In this document: positions 1 through 7,855 of the stretch, one piece after another
Layout: each line of letters starts with the position of its first letter
Numbering within the stretch: the stretch's first letter is position 1
DNA from: Litoreibacter albidus
GTDB lineage: Bacteria; Pseudomonadota; Alphaproteobacteria; Rhodobacterales; Rhodobacteraceae
Assembly: GCF_900107015.1 (NCBI RefSeq)
Contig: NZ_FNOI01000002.1
Coordinates: 248,001-312,000 of the forward strand
Length of the DNA stretch: 64,000 nucleotides
Direction: 5' to 3'
Position numbers and translations under genes: made by a program
The notes under the pieces: model-generated
What the model was told of the DNA's origin: nothing
The model's input: the letters and a program-made list of their open reading frames with translations, nothing else
Databases searched by the model: none

Positions 1-433
1 TCAGGCGCTGGTCAGGCTGGATGAAGGCTACCATCTGATGCACGGGGCGACCATGCACGGTGAGGGTTTCGACATCCGCAAGGCTCCAGCCCATGCGGGC
101 CGCCGTCAGTTGGAAGGCGGAGAGTTGCGGGTGGTAGACGATTTCCGAGGGATCAATGGAGCGCCCGATGCGCGCGCCGACGGAGAACCAAAGCGGATCG
201 CCCGTGGCCAGCACGACGACGCGTTTCCCACGGTAGCTTTCGAGGGTCTCGATCAGCGCGTTAAAAGGCGATGGCCACGCCACGCGGGTGGCAGTGACGC
301 TCTCGGACAGCTGATGATGACGATCACCGCCGATGATCACTTCGGCGGTTTCAACAACGGTGCGGGTGACAGGGGTGAGGCCGCCCATGCCGTCCTCACC
401 GATACCCACGATATGGAGCCATTTATCGTTCAC
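1..433 (-). CDS. cobL: Precorrin-6Y C5,15-methyltransferase CobL (N-terminal part)
   Basis: Only the first 144 codons are inside the window; the gene runs off the left edge. It starts with GTG, whose first base lies one base before the TGA stop of cobH (GTGA overlap), so the two are probably translationally coupled. The N-terminus carries the VGIGEDG motif that opens the CbiE-type methylase domain of CobL, followed by a GGDRH segment and an ATGDPLW segment, all typical of SAM-dependent tetrapyrrole methylases. In the family, CobL methylates precorrin-6Y at C5 and C15 and decarboxylates the C12 acetate during aerobic cobalamin synthesis. The C-terminal CbiT-like half would lie outside the window, so whether the gene is bifunctional cannot be seen. 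Confidence 0.9.
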   Translation of the reverse strand, partial: MNDKWLHIVGIGEDGMGGLTPVTRTVVETAEVIIGGDRHHQLSESVTATRVAWPSPFNALIETLESYRGKRVVVLATGDPLWFSVGARIGRSIDPSEIVYHPQLSAFQLTAARMGWSLADVETLTVHGRPVHQMVAFIQPDQRL

Positions 434-1068
434 GATTGCACCTCCGGCAGACCAGCGGCAAGGGCATTGACCGCCGCCGACGCGATGGCGGAGCCACCCT
501 TACGCCCGCGCAGTGCCACGAATTCGCAGCCACGCGGATTGGCCGCAAGCTCCGCCTTGGATTCAGCCGCGCCGACGAAGCCTACGGGGAAACCAAGGAT
601 CACGGCGGGTTTGGGGAAGCCTTTGTCGATCAGATCGAGCAAGTGAAACAGCGCCGTCGGGGCGTTGCCGATGGCGACCACTGCGCCCGCGATATGCGGC
701 TCCCACAGCTCCACGGCGGCGGCGGATCGGGTGTTGCCGATCTGCCGGGCGCGGTCCGGCGTGCTGGGATCGTTGAGGGTCACAATGACCTCGTTATCGC
801 TTGGCAGGTAGCGCCGGATAATTCCCGCCCCGACCATCTCGCAATCGCACAGGATCGGCTTGCCAGCTGCTAGCGCGTGATGACCCGCGAAATAAGCGTC
901 ATCGGTAAAGGCCAGACGGTCCGCGATTTCCACCATGCCGCAGGCGTGGATCACGCGGATGGCAAGGCGGTCCAGACCGTTTGGGAAACGGTCCAGATTG
1001 GCCTCCGCGCGGACGGTGGCAAAGCTTTGCGCGTAGATCGCGGAGGGGTCTTTCTCATAAGGGCGCAT
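430..1068 (-). CDS. cobH: Precorrin-8X methylmutase CobH
   Basis: 212 residues, the normal CobH/CbiC length. In the family this enzyme moves a methyl group from C11 to C12, converting precorrin-8X to hydrogenobyrinic acid. The sequence shows the conserved N-terminal RxxYEKDP-x-AIY segment, the AGKPILCDCEMV region and GNAPTALF near residue 137, including the conserved His of RVIHACGM that serves as the proton donor in characterised homologues. The gene lies 3 bases downstream of the cbiX stop on the same strand and overlaps cobL, so cbiX-cobH-cobL read as one operon. The start ATG is the first in the frame and the alignment begins there. Confidence 0.95.
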   Translation of the reverse strand: MRPYEKDPSAIYAQSFATVRAEANLDRFPNGLDRLAIRVIHACGMVEIADRLAFTDDAYFAGHHALAAGKPILCDCEMVGAGIIRRYLPSDNEVIVTLNDPSTPDRARQIGNTRSAAAVELWEPHIAGAVVAIGNAPTALFHLLDLIDKGFPKPAVILGFPVGFVGAAESKAELAANPRGCEFVALRGRKGGSAIASAAVNALAAGLPEVQS

Positions 1069-1071
1069 AAG

Positions 1072-2310
1072 CTAGATTTTCGCCTTCCGCGCCGATTCCG
1101 GTCCATGCGGATGCATGGCGTGGGGGTACGGGGCGTGGTGGTGATCATGCCCGTGGTCGTGGTCATGATGATGGTGGTGGTGGTGCCCGTGATCATGTGC
1201 GTGGTCATGCGCATGGTCGTGGTGATGATGGTGGTGGTGGTGGCCCGGCAATTCCAGACGGCACATGCCGGTGCAGAAGGTATCGCACAGATCGCAGTCC
1301 TCGACGTTGGAGCCGGGGGCGTTGGCGCCTTGGCCCTCCACGTGGTGGTGATGCGATTCCTGCACCGCGCCGACCTCACCTTCAAAGCCCAAAACCTGCA
1401 CACGGTATTTGCACAGCACGCAGGTGGGCGGCGGCACGTCGCCGAAGGCGGGGTGGTCTTTGGGGGCAATGGTTTGGACCTCTTGGCCCTCAATCGCGAG
1501 AACTTGGGTGCGGTACTGACAGACGCCGCAGTTTGGCGGCGGGGTGCTGCCCATCTGTTCCTTGATACGCTCCGCGAAGGTTTCGAGCACCTGCGCGTGA
1601 TCGTTCAGGTAGCCCGCTTTGACGAATTCGATATCCGGATGCTGCGTCGCGACTTGGTCGGTGAAGCCATAGATGCGGTCAATCAGGATGCCGGTGAACA
1701 AGAAGTAGGGGAACACCACGATGCGTTTATAGCCCAGCTTGGCCGCGTGGGTCAGGCAGGGCTCCACCAGTGGGAAGGTAACGCCGGAGTAGCCTACCTC
1801 GACCCAGCCAAAGCCCATGCCTTCGTGCAGCATCCGCGCAATTTTCGACACGTTGCCGTTCGCGTCCGGGTCGGAGGCCCCGCGCCCGATGACGACAAGG
1901 CAGGTTTCTTCGTTCGGGACATGCTTCACCGCGTTGGCGGCATCCACGGCCTGTTGGATACGTGCACCAGCGGCGGCGATCATCTTCGGGTCAACGCCCA
2001 ACTCGCGGCCATAGCTGATGTCCACGCCATGCTTCGCGGCGTAGGTGTTGAGCACGGTCGGGATGTCGTTCTTGGAGTGCATCGCGGCGAAAAGCATCCC
2101 CGGAACGGCCAAAATCTTGTCGCAGCCCTGCGCGCGCAGCTTGTCCAAGCCGTCGCGGATCACAGGGTTTGCGAACTCAAGGTAGCCGTATTCGACAGGC
2201 CATTCGGGCGGCAGGTAGTCGGGCAATTTTTCGGCCAGAACAGAAAACTGGTCGACCGCCGCCTGAGAGCGCGATCCGTGGCCGCAAATCATCACACCGA
2301 CTTTGCTCAT
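1072..2310 (-). CDS. cbiX: Long-form sirohydrochlorin cobaltochelatase CbiX, His-rich tail
   Basis: 412 residues from the ATG that overlaps the TGA of the upstream small gene (ATGA). The N-terminal ICGHGSR motif with His11 and the second half around residues 136-250 are the two CbiX half-domains; in the family this enzyme inserts Co2+ into a sirohydrochlorin-type ring. After residue 255 comes an unusual tail. Two near-identical modules (residues 257-275 and 294-312) of pattern PPPxCxxCxYRxQVLxxEG are followed by CDLCDTFCTGMC (339-350) and about 35 residues of mostly His/Asp (357-392). Long CbiX proteins such as that of Bacillus megaterium have an MxCxxC Fe-S site and a His-rich region, so a metal cluster and cobalt storage role are reasonable. 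Finding a cobaltochelatase of early-insertion type beside late-insertion cobN is odd; CbiX here may serve cobalt delivery. Much of the plus-strand ORF opposite is a shadow of the His codons. Confidence 0.9.
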   Translation of the reverse strand: MSKVGVMICGHGSRSQAAVDQFSVLAEKLPDYLPPEWPVEYGYLEFANPVIRDGLDKLRAQGCDKILAVPGMLFAAMHSKNDIPTVLNTYAAKHGVDISYGRELGVDPKMIAAAGARIQQAVDAANAVKHVPNEETCLVVIGRGASDPDANGNVSKIARMLHEGMGFGWVEVGYSGVTFPLVEPCLTHAAKLGYKRIVVFPYFLFTGILIDRIYGFTDQVATQHPDIEFVKAGYLNDHAQVLETFAERIKEQMGSTPPPNCGVCQYRTQVLAIEGQEVQTIAPKDHPAFGDVPPPTCVLCKYRVQVLGFEGEVGAVQESHHHHVEGQGANAPGSNVEDCDLCDTFCTGMCRLELPGHHHHHHHHDHAHDHAHDHGHHHHHHHDHDHGHDHHHAPYPHAMHPHGPESARKAKI

Positions 2311-2528
2311 GCGGTTTCCTCTTCGGTGTCGTCTTGGGCTTCGACCTCGGTCTGGTCTTTGCGCTTCTTGCCCTTCAGCACACCCCAGATGGACACCGCC
2401 AAAGCCGCGCCCAAGGCCGCGCCCGCAACCCAGTGATCGTGGCCCGCATATTCGCCGACATGGCCCACGTGGGCCGACGCAGGAGCCGCCAGAAGCAGCA
2501 AGGTTAAGGTGAAGAGTTTCCGTGTCAT
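2307..2528 (-). CDS. Small His-rich exported/membrane protein (DUF6732-like)
   Basis: 73 residues. The ATG at 2528 is preceded by an AAAGG ribosome site, and the stop overlaps the cbiX start (ATGA), so it is co-translated with CbiX. Residues 1-19 form a clean signal peptide ending in APASA, after which the mature protein would begin with His: HVGHVGEYAGHDHW. A hydrophobic membrane segment (about 34-50) follows, then a lysine cluster KGKKRK and a very acidic C-terminus. The His-first mature end resembles the N-termini of HupE/UreJ-type and CbtB metal transport proteins. A role in cobalt handling for CbiX is inferred from context only; I believe the family is DUF6732 but cannot verify that here. 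Confidence 0.8.
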   Translation of the reverse strand: MTRKLFTLTLLLLAAPASAHVGHVGEYAGHDHWVAGAALGAALAVSIWGVLKGKKRKDQTEVEAQDDTEEETA

Positions 2529-2826
2529 AGCAGCGCCTTTCATCCAAACTTCCATAGGTGGAGAGATTGGGGCAACTGCCCGCACCTTGACGATGCAGCC
2601 GGTGGATCCCCTATCTGGGTCGATCCGAAGGCCGCCAACCTCTCTGGGCAAAAGCCCTCGTCGTGACTCGCAGGTATATGGGCAGGGACGCGATGCCGCA
2701 ATGGGGGGAAGCGGCGCGACAGCGACCAAAACCGGCCCATGCGCAGTTTCTGTGCACCTGCGCGAGGTGACGCATACGACTTTAGCCCATAGCTGTGGAC
2801 CGAACGCAGCCAAGGAGGATGAAGGT

Positions 2827-3777
2827 TTGGGTCAGTTGGTAAACGGTGTTTGGCACGACACATGGTATGATACAAAATCGACAGGCGGCGCGTTCAAACG
2901 GTCCACCGCGGCCTTTCGCAACTGGATCACGCCAGACGGCGACTTCCCGCCGGAAGCGGGGCGATACCACCTCTATGTGTCCCACGCGTGCCCTTGGGCG
3001 CACCGTGCGCTGATCTTCCGCAAGCTGAAGGGCCTGGAAAGCCTGATCGACGTCTCGGTTGTCCATCCCGACATGTTGGGCGACGGCTGGAGCTTTGAGA
3101 CAGACGACCACGGCGCCACCGGCGACCGGCTCTATGGGCTGCCTTTTGCCCGCGACATTTACCTGAAAGCAGACCCGTCAATTTCCGGCCGCGTCACAGT
3201 GCCCATTCTATGGGACACCAAGCGCGAGACGATCGTGAGTAACGAATCCTCGGAAATCATCCGCATGTTCAACTCCGCCTTTGATGGCCTGACAGGCAAC
3301 ACGGATGACTTCTGGCCCGAAGCCCTGCGCGACGCGATAGAGCCGATAAACGAACGGATTTACACGACGGTGAACAACGGCGTCTACAAGGCCGGTTTCG
3401 CCACGACGCAATCCGCCTATGACGCGGCGGTGGGTCCGTTGTTCGACAGCTTGGACTGGCTGGAGGCGCATCTGGGCGAAAACCGCTACCTGATGGGCGA
3501 CACCGTGACGGAGGCGGATTGGCGGCTTTTCACCACCTTGGTGCGCTTTGATCTGGTGTATCACCTGCACTTCAAGTGCAACCGCAAGCGGATCATCGAC
3601 TACCCCAACCTGTGGGCCTACACCCGTGAGCTGTACCAATGGGACGGCGTGGCGGAGACCGTGAACTTCAACCACATCGTGCGCCACTACCATTACAGCC
3701 ACGAGACGATTAACCCGAACCGCATCATCCCCACCAACCCCGTCCTGGATTGGCACGAACCCCACGGGCGGGGCTAA
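2827..3777 (+). CDS. Glutathione S-transferase, glutathionyl-hydroquinone reductase type (ECM4/YqjG)
   Basis: 316 residues from a TTG start at 2827, chosen because AAGGAG lies 9 bases upstream and the nearby ATG at 2819 is out of frame and soon stops. The N-terminal region SHACPWAHRA contains the catalytic Cys-Pro-Trp of the Omega/Xi class. Members of this family reduce glutathionyl-hydroquinones using GSH and release GSSG. The SNESSEIIRMFN segment (about residue 139) is the family's glutathione-binding stretch, and the C-terminal helical domain ends with the typical HYHYSHETINPNRIIP. It faces the receiver gene tail to tail with a 3-base gap and is not part of the cobalamin set. Function is assigned by family only. 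Confidence 0.92.
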   Translation: MGQLVNGVWHDTWYDTKSTGGAFKRSTAAFRNWITPDGDFPPEAGRYHLYVSHACPWAHRALIFRKLKGLESLIDVSVVHPDMLGDGWSFETDDHGATGDRLYGLPFARDIYLKADPSISGRVTVPILWDTKRETIVSNESSEIIRMFNSAFDGLTGNTDDFWPEALRDAIEPINERIYTTVNNGVYKAGFATTQSAYDAAVGPLFDSLDWLEAHLGENRYLMGDTVTEADWRLFTTLVRFDLVYHLHFKCNRKRIIDYPNLWAYTRELYQWDGVAETVNFNHIVRHYHYSHETINPNRIIPTNPVLDWHEPHGRG

Positions 3778-3780
3778 TCG

Positions 3781-4143
3781 CTACCGCGCGTGATACTCGA
3801 CCAAGGCGGCAAGGTCCGACGGCTGCGTGTTCGGCGGCACCATCGCACATGCGTTCGGCATGTAGCGAAAGATGGAGCCATCCGAGAAGAAGCTATCGCT
3901 TGTCACGCACACCACCTTCGCATTCGGGCGACGGTAGCTGGCGTAATCGGCGATAGCTGACGCATCACCCGAGCGCGGGTGAAGGTCCAAGTTTATAACC
4001 AAAACGTCGAAATCCTGCTGTCGCAGCAAGGCTTCCGCGTCCTTTTGACAATGCACCAGCGCAACTTCACACCCAAGCCGACCAACATGGTCCGCCCAGA
4101 GCTGCCCTAGACCACTGCCATTTTCGACAATGAGAATATCCAT
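3781..4143 (-). CDS. Single-domain response-regulator receiver, degenerate
   Basis: 120 residues from the ATG at 4143, which has GGAG seven bases upstream and gives the typical MDILIVEN start. The fold pattern of a CheY-type receiver is visible: beta-1 LIVEN, beta-3 FDVLVINLD, beta-4 AKVVCVTSD. The residue that aligns with the phospho-acceptor Asp is Asn51 (VLVINLD), the acidic pair after beta-1 is Glu7-Asn8, and the switch Lys near the end is replaced (AMVPPN). No output domain is attached. This suggests a pseudo-receiver that acts by protein contact rather than phosphorylation; Asp53 two residues on could be an alternative acceptor. No kinase gene lies nearby. Upstream sit two tandem 13-base repeats (4188-4213). 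Confidence 0.8.
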   Translation of the reverse strand: MDILIVENGSGLGQLWADHVGRLGCEVALVHCQKDAEALLRQQDFDVLVINLDLHPRSGDASAIADYASYRRPNAKVVCVTSDSFFSDGSIFRYMPNACAMVPPNTQPSDLAALVEYHAR

Positions 4144-4187
4144 ATGTTTCTCCGACCATGACCGCACACAGGCCGGTACACTTCCCG

Positions 4188-4213
4188 TTACTGATACTTA
4201 TTACTGATACTAA
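4188..4213. repeat. Tandem 13-base repeat, possible operator
   Basis: TTACTGATACTTA at 4188-4200 is followed directly by TTACTGATACTAA at 4201-4213; 12 of 13 bases agree. The pair sits about 45-70 bases upstream of the receiver start codon and 170 bases upstream of the DUF1636 gene, in the 237-base space between the two divergent genes. An imperfect inverted repeat GTCCC-N7-GGGAC follows at 4227-4243. The 13-base period is longer than one helical turn. Binding by a regulator is an inference from position only. Confidence 0.45.
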
Positions 4214-4380
4214 TTTAGTGTTTTTGGTCCCTGAGCTGGGGACACCTGACTTGTGCACCCAGATACCCTAACGAAAGGTTAACAAACTGGCGGTCATTCA
4301 AAACGAATGACCTGCTTCTTGCGTCTTTGGCCATTTTCCGCTTGATGGGCGTCTAAATAGATGAGGCACGAGACACACGC

Positions 4381-4755
4381 ATGACCACATGGATCACCAT
4401 CTGCGACACCTGCAAACGTGACGATTGGGAGGCCCGCGCCCCCGGCGTGACCGACGGCGAAACCTTTGCGGACCTGATAGAAGCCGCCGCAGAAGGCACC
4501 GCAGATGTGCGCACCCGCAGGCATTCCTGCCTGATGGGCTGCGCGCGCGGCTGCAACGTAGCCATCCAAGGGCCGGGCAAGCTGAACTACACGGTGGGCG
4601 AGTTTGACCCATCCGTGGAGGCCGCCGAAGCCGTCGTGGAATACGCCAGCCTGCACGCCCAAAGCGAAACCGGCCAAGTGCCTTACAAACAGTGGCCGCA
4701 AGCCATCAAGGGCCACTTCGCGACCCGCCACCCGCCCTTACCCTCCGATGACTGA
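4381..4755 (+). CDS. DUF1636 family ferredoxin-like metal-binding protein
   Basis: 124 residues. The protein has C8-x2-C11 near the N-terminus and C50-x3-C54-x3-C58 (CLMGCARGC) in the middle, a cysteine layout that fits a thioredoxin-like [2Fe-2S] or metal-binding domain. DUF1636 proteins are recurrent members of alphaproteobacterial cobalamin gene clusters. Here the stop codon lies within 8 bases of the cobC start (ATGACTGA), so the gene is coupled to cobC and cobD. A role as a small electron carrier or cobalt chaperone for corrin synthesis is inferred from context and is not shown by the sequence. Confidence 0.9.
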   Translation: MTTWITICDTCKRDDWEARAPGVTDGETFADLIEAAAEGTADVRTRRHSCLMGCARGCNVAIQGPGKLNYTVGEFDPSVEAAEAVVEYASLHAQSETGQVPYKQWPQAIKGHFATRHPPLPSDD

Positions 4756-5683
4756 GAACCCGCGCGATCACGGCGGCGGGCTGGACGCTGCTGCCGCATG
4801 TTACGGCGGCATGCGCGGCGACTGGCTGGACCTGTCGACCGGCATTAACCCCGTGCCCTACCCCGTGGGCGAAATCACCCAAAACGCTTGGACCGCCCTG
4901 CCCGACCGCGCCGCCCACGACCGCCTGATCCATGCGGCGCGGGCGTTTTGGCATGTGCCTGAGGGGGCGGAGATCGTTCCGGCCCACGGCGCATCGGCCC
5001 TGATCGCGGCCATGCCCCATGTGCTGCGTGCTCAGTCCGTTGCCATACCTACCCCGACGTACAATGAGCACGCCGCCGCGTTCCGCGCCCAAGGGGTTCC
5101 CGTCTTGGACGGCGCTGCGGACCTGCGGGTTCTGGTCCACCCCAACAACCCCGACGGCAAACTCTGGGACGCCGGTGACCTGCGCGGCCCAGCGGTGATT
5201 GATGAGAGCTTTTGCGACGTCTGCCCCGCGCAAAGTCACGTTGATCTGGCGAGCCGTGGCGACACGGTGGTCATGAAAAGCTTTGGCAAGTTCTGGGGTC
5301 TTGCAGGGCTGCGCCTTGGCTTTGCTATCACCACGCCGGATATCGCCGCGAAAATCCGCGTAGAGATCGGCCCGTGGGCCGCATCGGGGCCCGCGCTGGA
5401 AATCGGTGCCCGCGCCTTGCGCGACACCGCTTGGGCGGACGCCACCCGCGCGCGCCTGACGACAGATGCGGCGCGGCTGGATGCGCTTATGGCCAAAGCT
5501 GGTGCCAAGGTCGTTGGCGGCACCACGCTGTTTCGCCTTTATGACGTGGGCGACGCTGCGCTGTGGCAGGACAGGCTGGCCAAGGGCCACGTGTGGTCGC
5601 GCATCTTTCCCTACTCTGACCGCTGGTTGCGCCTTGGGCTGCCCGCCCCGCACCAATGGGCGCAGCTGGAAGCGGCGCTATGA
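4748..5683 (+). CDS. cobC: Threonine-phosphate decarboxylase CobC (PLP enzyme)
   Basis: 311 residues from the ATG that overlaps the end of the DUF1636 gene. It belongs to the fold-type I aminotransferase-like decarboxylases. The PLP lysine is Lys181 in KSFGKFWGLAGLRLGF, the HPNNPDG motif is at 131-137, and DESFCDV (152-158) supplies the Asp that holds the pyridine nitrogen. In P. denitrificans nomenclature CobC (Salmonella CobD) makes the (R)-1-amino-2-propanol O-phosphate that CobD joins to cobyric acid. The stop overlaps the cobD start (ATGA), matching that biochemical pairing. An ORF extending upstream in this frame is not needed. Confidence 0.93.
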   Translation: MTENPRDHGGGLDAAAACYGGMRGDWLDLSTGINPVPYPVGEITQNAWTALPDRAAHDRLIHAARAFWHVPEGAEIVPAHGASALIAAMPHVLRAQSVAIPTPTYNEHAAAFRAQGVPVLDGAADLRVLVHPNNPDGKLWDAGDLRGPAVIDESFCDVCPAQSHVDLASRGDTVVMKSFGKFWGLAGLRLGFAITTPDIAAKIRVEIGPWAASGPALEIGARALRDTAWADATRARLTTDAARLDALMAKAGAKVVGGTTLFRLYDVGDAALWQDRLAKGHVWSRIFPYSDRWLRLGLPAPHQWAQLEAAL

Positions 5684-6579
5684 ATGTCGCGCTTGCCATG
5701 CTGCTGGATGCCCTGCTGGGCGAGCCGAAGTGGCTTTGGGACCGCGTCCCGCATCCCGCCGTTCTGATCGGGCGCGCGATTTCCTATCTGGAGGTCCGCC
5801 TGAACAGTGGCAAGGATCGCCGCGCCAAAGGCATGTTGCTGGTGGCGGGGCTAACCTTGGGTGCATGGATCATCGGCGCGATTTTTGCGGGCCTTGGCCC
5901 TATCGCGGAAATTCTGATCGGGGCCGTCTTGATTGCGCAGCGGTCCTTGGCCGACCATGTGGCCGACGTGTCCCGTGCGCTGCGCCTGAGCCTTGGCGAC
6001 GGGCGCATGATGGTGGCGCGCATCGTCGGGCGCGACGTCAAGGCGCTGGACCGGTCCGGCGTTGCACGTGGCGCAATCGAGAGCTCCGCCGAAAACCTGA
6101 GTGACGGCGTTGTGGCCCCTGTCTTCTGGTTTGCGCTGCTCGGCCTACCAGGACTGCTGACCTACAAGGCGATCAACACCGCAGACAGCATGATCGGCTA
6201 CCGCACGCCCCGCTACGAGGCGTTTGGCTGGGCTGCCGCGCGCTTGGACGATTTGGTCAACTGGCCCGCTGCTCGCCTGACGGCCATATTAATTGCAGCC
6301 GCGCACCTGCGCCCAGACGCGATGCGCCTTGCGGCCCGCGACGCGGCTTTGCACCGGTCGCCCAACGCGGGCTGGCCGGAGGCCGCTATGGCCAGCGTGT
6401 TGGGTGTCGCCCTGTCGGGACCGCGCAGCTACGACGGCCAAATGCGCGACGAGCCGTATGTAAATCCTGAGGGTCGACGCGATGTCGGCCCCGATGACAT
6501 CGACGCCGCAGTGTCGGGTTTGTGGCGCACATGGGCGCTCACGCTTGTGTTCGTTGTCCTCTGGGGGGTGATTGCATAG
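5680..6579 (+). CDS. cobD: Adenosylcobinamide-phosphate synthase CobD/CbiB
   Basis: 299 residues, an integral membrane protein with several hydrophobic segments (about 1-10, 56-85, 150-172, 275-299). The family signatures are visible: LLDALLGEPKWLWDRVPHPAVLIG at the start (broken here by the usual loop), VARGAIESSAENLSDGVVAPVFW in the middle and NTADSMIGYRTPRYEAFGWAAARLDD. In the family it condenses cobyric acid with aminopropanol phosphate (made by CobC) to give cobinamide phosphate. The start codon overlaps the cobC stop. It is the last gene of the DUF1636-cobC-cobD operon; the next gene begins 32 bases later and is unrelated. Confidence 0.94.
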   Translation: MNVALAMLLDALLGEPKWLWDRVPHPAVLIGRAISYLEVRLNSGKDRRAKGMLLVAGLTLGAWIIGAIFAGLGPIAEILIGAVLIAQRSLADHVADVSRALRLSLGDGRMMVARIVGRDVKALDRSGVARGAIESSAENLSDGVVAPVFWFALLGLPGLLTYKAINTADSMIGYRTPRYEAFGWAAARLDDLVNWPAARLTAILIAAAHLRPDAMRLAARDAALHRSPNAGWPEAAMASVLGVALSGPRSYDGQMRDEPYVNPEGRRDVGPDDIDAAVSGLWRTWALTLVFVVLWGVIA

Positions 6580-6611
6580 GTTGGCCTCGGAATAATGCCT
6601 CGGAGATCAAA

Positions 6612-7775
6612 ATGCGCCACCTTGCCCTTGCCCTGACCCTATGCCTCGCTTCGCCTGCGGCCCATGCTGCGTGCGGCGGAAGTTGGGGCGATTTTATCGG
6701 TGGCTTGAAAAACGAGGCCGTCGCGAAAGGCCATTCCGCAGCCACCGTCGACCGCTTTTTTGCATCCGCCCGCCAAGACCCAAAAGTGTTGAAGGCCGAC
6801 AGATCGCAAGGCGTCTTCAAACGCGACTTCATTGATTTTTCGCGCCGCGTCATTTCCAAATCCCGCATTAACAAAGGTCGTGCGAATGCAAAAAAATACG
6901 CCTCCGTCTTTGCAAAAGCGGAGCGTGAATACGGCGTTCCGGCGGGTGTGTTGCTGGCGTTTTGGGCACTTGAGACAGATTACGGCGCGGTTCAGGGGGA
7001 TTTCAACACGCTGAACGCCCTGCTTACCCTAAGCCATGATTGCCGCCGCCCAGAGTTATTTCGCCCGCAAATTTTTGCCGCACTTGAGTTATTCGAGCGT
7101 GGAAATTTTGACCCGAAAACGACCCAGGGCGCATGGGCGGGTGAAATTGGAATGGTCCAAATGCTGCCTGAAGATATCATCGCCAACGGCGTTGATGGCG
7201 ACGGAGATGGCAAAGTTAGCCTAAAAACCTCCGCGCCAGATGCGCTTTTGTCGGGCGCAAAAATGCTGCAATCCTTGGGTTGGAACGCGGGGGAGCCTTG
7301 GCTGCAAGAAGTTCAAGTGCCCGAAAAAATGGATTGGTCCAAGACCGGATTAAACACCACGCTGTCAGTTCAGGAGTGGGCCGCCATGGGGGTTCGTGCG
7401 CGTGCAGGGAGCTTTGAAGGCGGAGCGGGTTCGATCCTTTTGCCGATGGGCAAAGATGGCCCAGCGTTTCTGGCCTATCCGAATTTTCAAACCTATTTTG
7501 AGTGGAACCAAAGTTTTGTCTACGTGACCACTGCCGCCTATTTTGCCACCCGCCTTTCCGGCGCGCCGGTTTACGACGCGGGGAACCCAAGCCCGAGCCT
7601 ATCGGATGCCAACATGAAATTACTGCAAAAGAAATTGGCAGCACGCGGGCATGACGTTGGAAAAATAGACGGCATTTTAGGATCTGGCACCCGCGCGGCC
7701 GTGCAAGCAGAGCAGAAACGCCTTGGTTTCGCGGCAGATGCGTGGCCAACGCTGGCGCTGTTAAAAAAGCTCTAG
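6612..7775 (+). CDS. Lytic murein transglycosylase, MltB type, with peptidoglycan-binding domain
   Basis: 387 residues from the ATG at 6612; the longer frame upstream overlaps cobD and lacks a signal peptide. Residues 1-19 are a signal peptide (SPAAHA). The SLT_2/MltB catalytic domain carries the catalytic Glu121 in FWALETDYG, followed by GDFNTLNALLTL, and the MVQMLPEDIIANGVDGDGDGK stretch of the family is present in parts. The last 60 residues form a PG_binding_1 domain (KLLQKKLAARG...DGILGSGTRAAV). It cleaves the glycan strand to 1,6-anhydro-muropeptides in the periplasm. The gene appears poorer in G+C than its neighbours by eye, with AAA/TTT codons common. Confidence 0.92.
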   Translation: MRHLALALTLCLASPAAHAACGGSWGDFIGGLKNEAVAKGHSAATVDRFFASARQDPKVLKADRSQGVFKRDFIDFSRRVISKSRINKGRANAKKYASVFAKAEREYGVPAGVLLAFWALETDYGAVQGDFNTLNALLTLSHDCRRPELFRPQIFAALELFERGNFDPKTTQGAWAGEIGMVQMLPEDIIANGVDGDGDGKVSLKTSAPDALLSGAKMLQSLGWNAGEPWLQEVQVPEKMDWSKTGLNTTLSVQEWAAMGVRARAGSFEGGAGSILLPMGKDGPAFLAYPNFQTYFEWNQSFVYVTTAAYFATRLSGAPVYDAGNPSPSLSDANMKLLQKKLAARGHDVGKIDGILGSGTRAAVQAEQKRLGFAADAWPTLALLKKL

Positions 7776-7855
7776 TGCATGATTTCCTTGGTTTTGACAA
7801 AATAATGTTCTAACAAGCTTCCCATTCACATAGCTGGGGAGCTAAATATAACACT

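Noticed and set aside
877-2436. 519-codon plus-strand frame opposite cbiX/cobH
   Set aside because: It is antisense to two clear cobalamin genes, and its Val/Met-rich stretch is the mirror of the His codons of CbiX.
2529-2826. Second cobalamin riboswitch upstream of the cbiX-cobH-cobL operon
   Set aside because: Both strands were read for the GCCCCCGC-ACTGT core and a B12-box; neither is present. The 298 bases hold only small chance hairpins.
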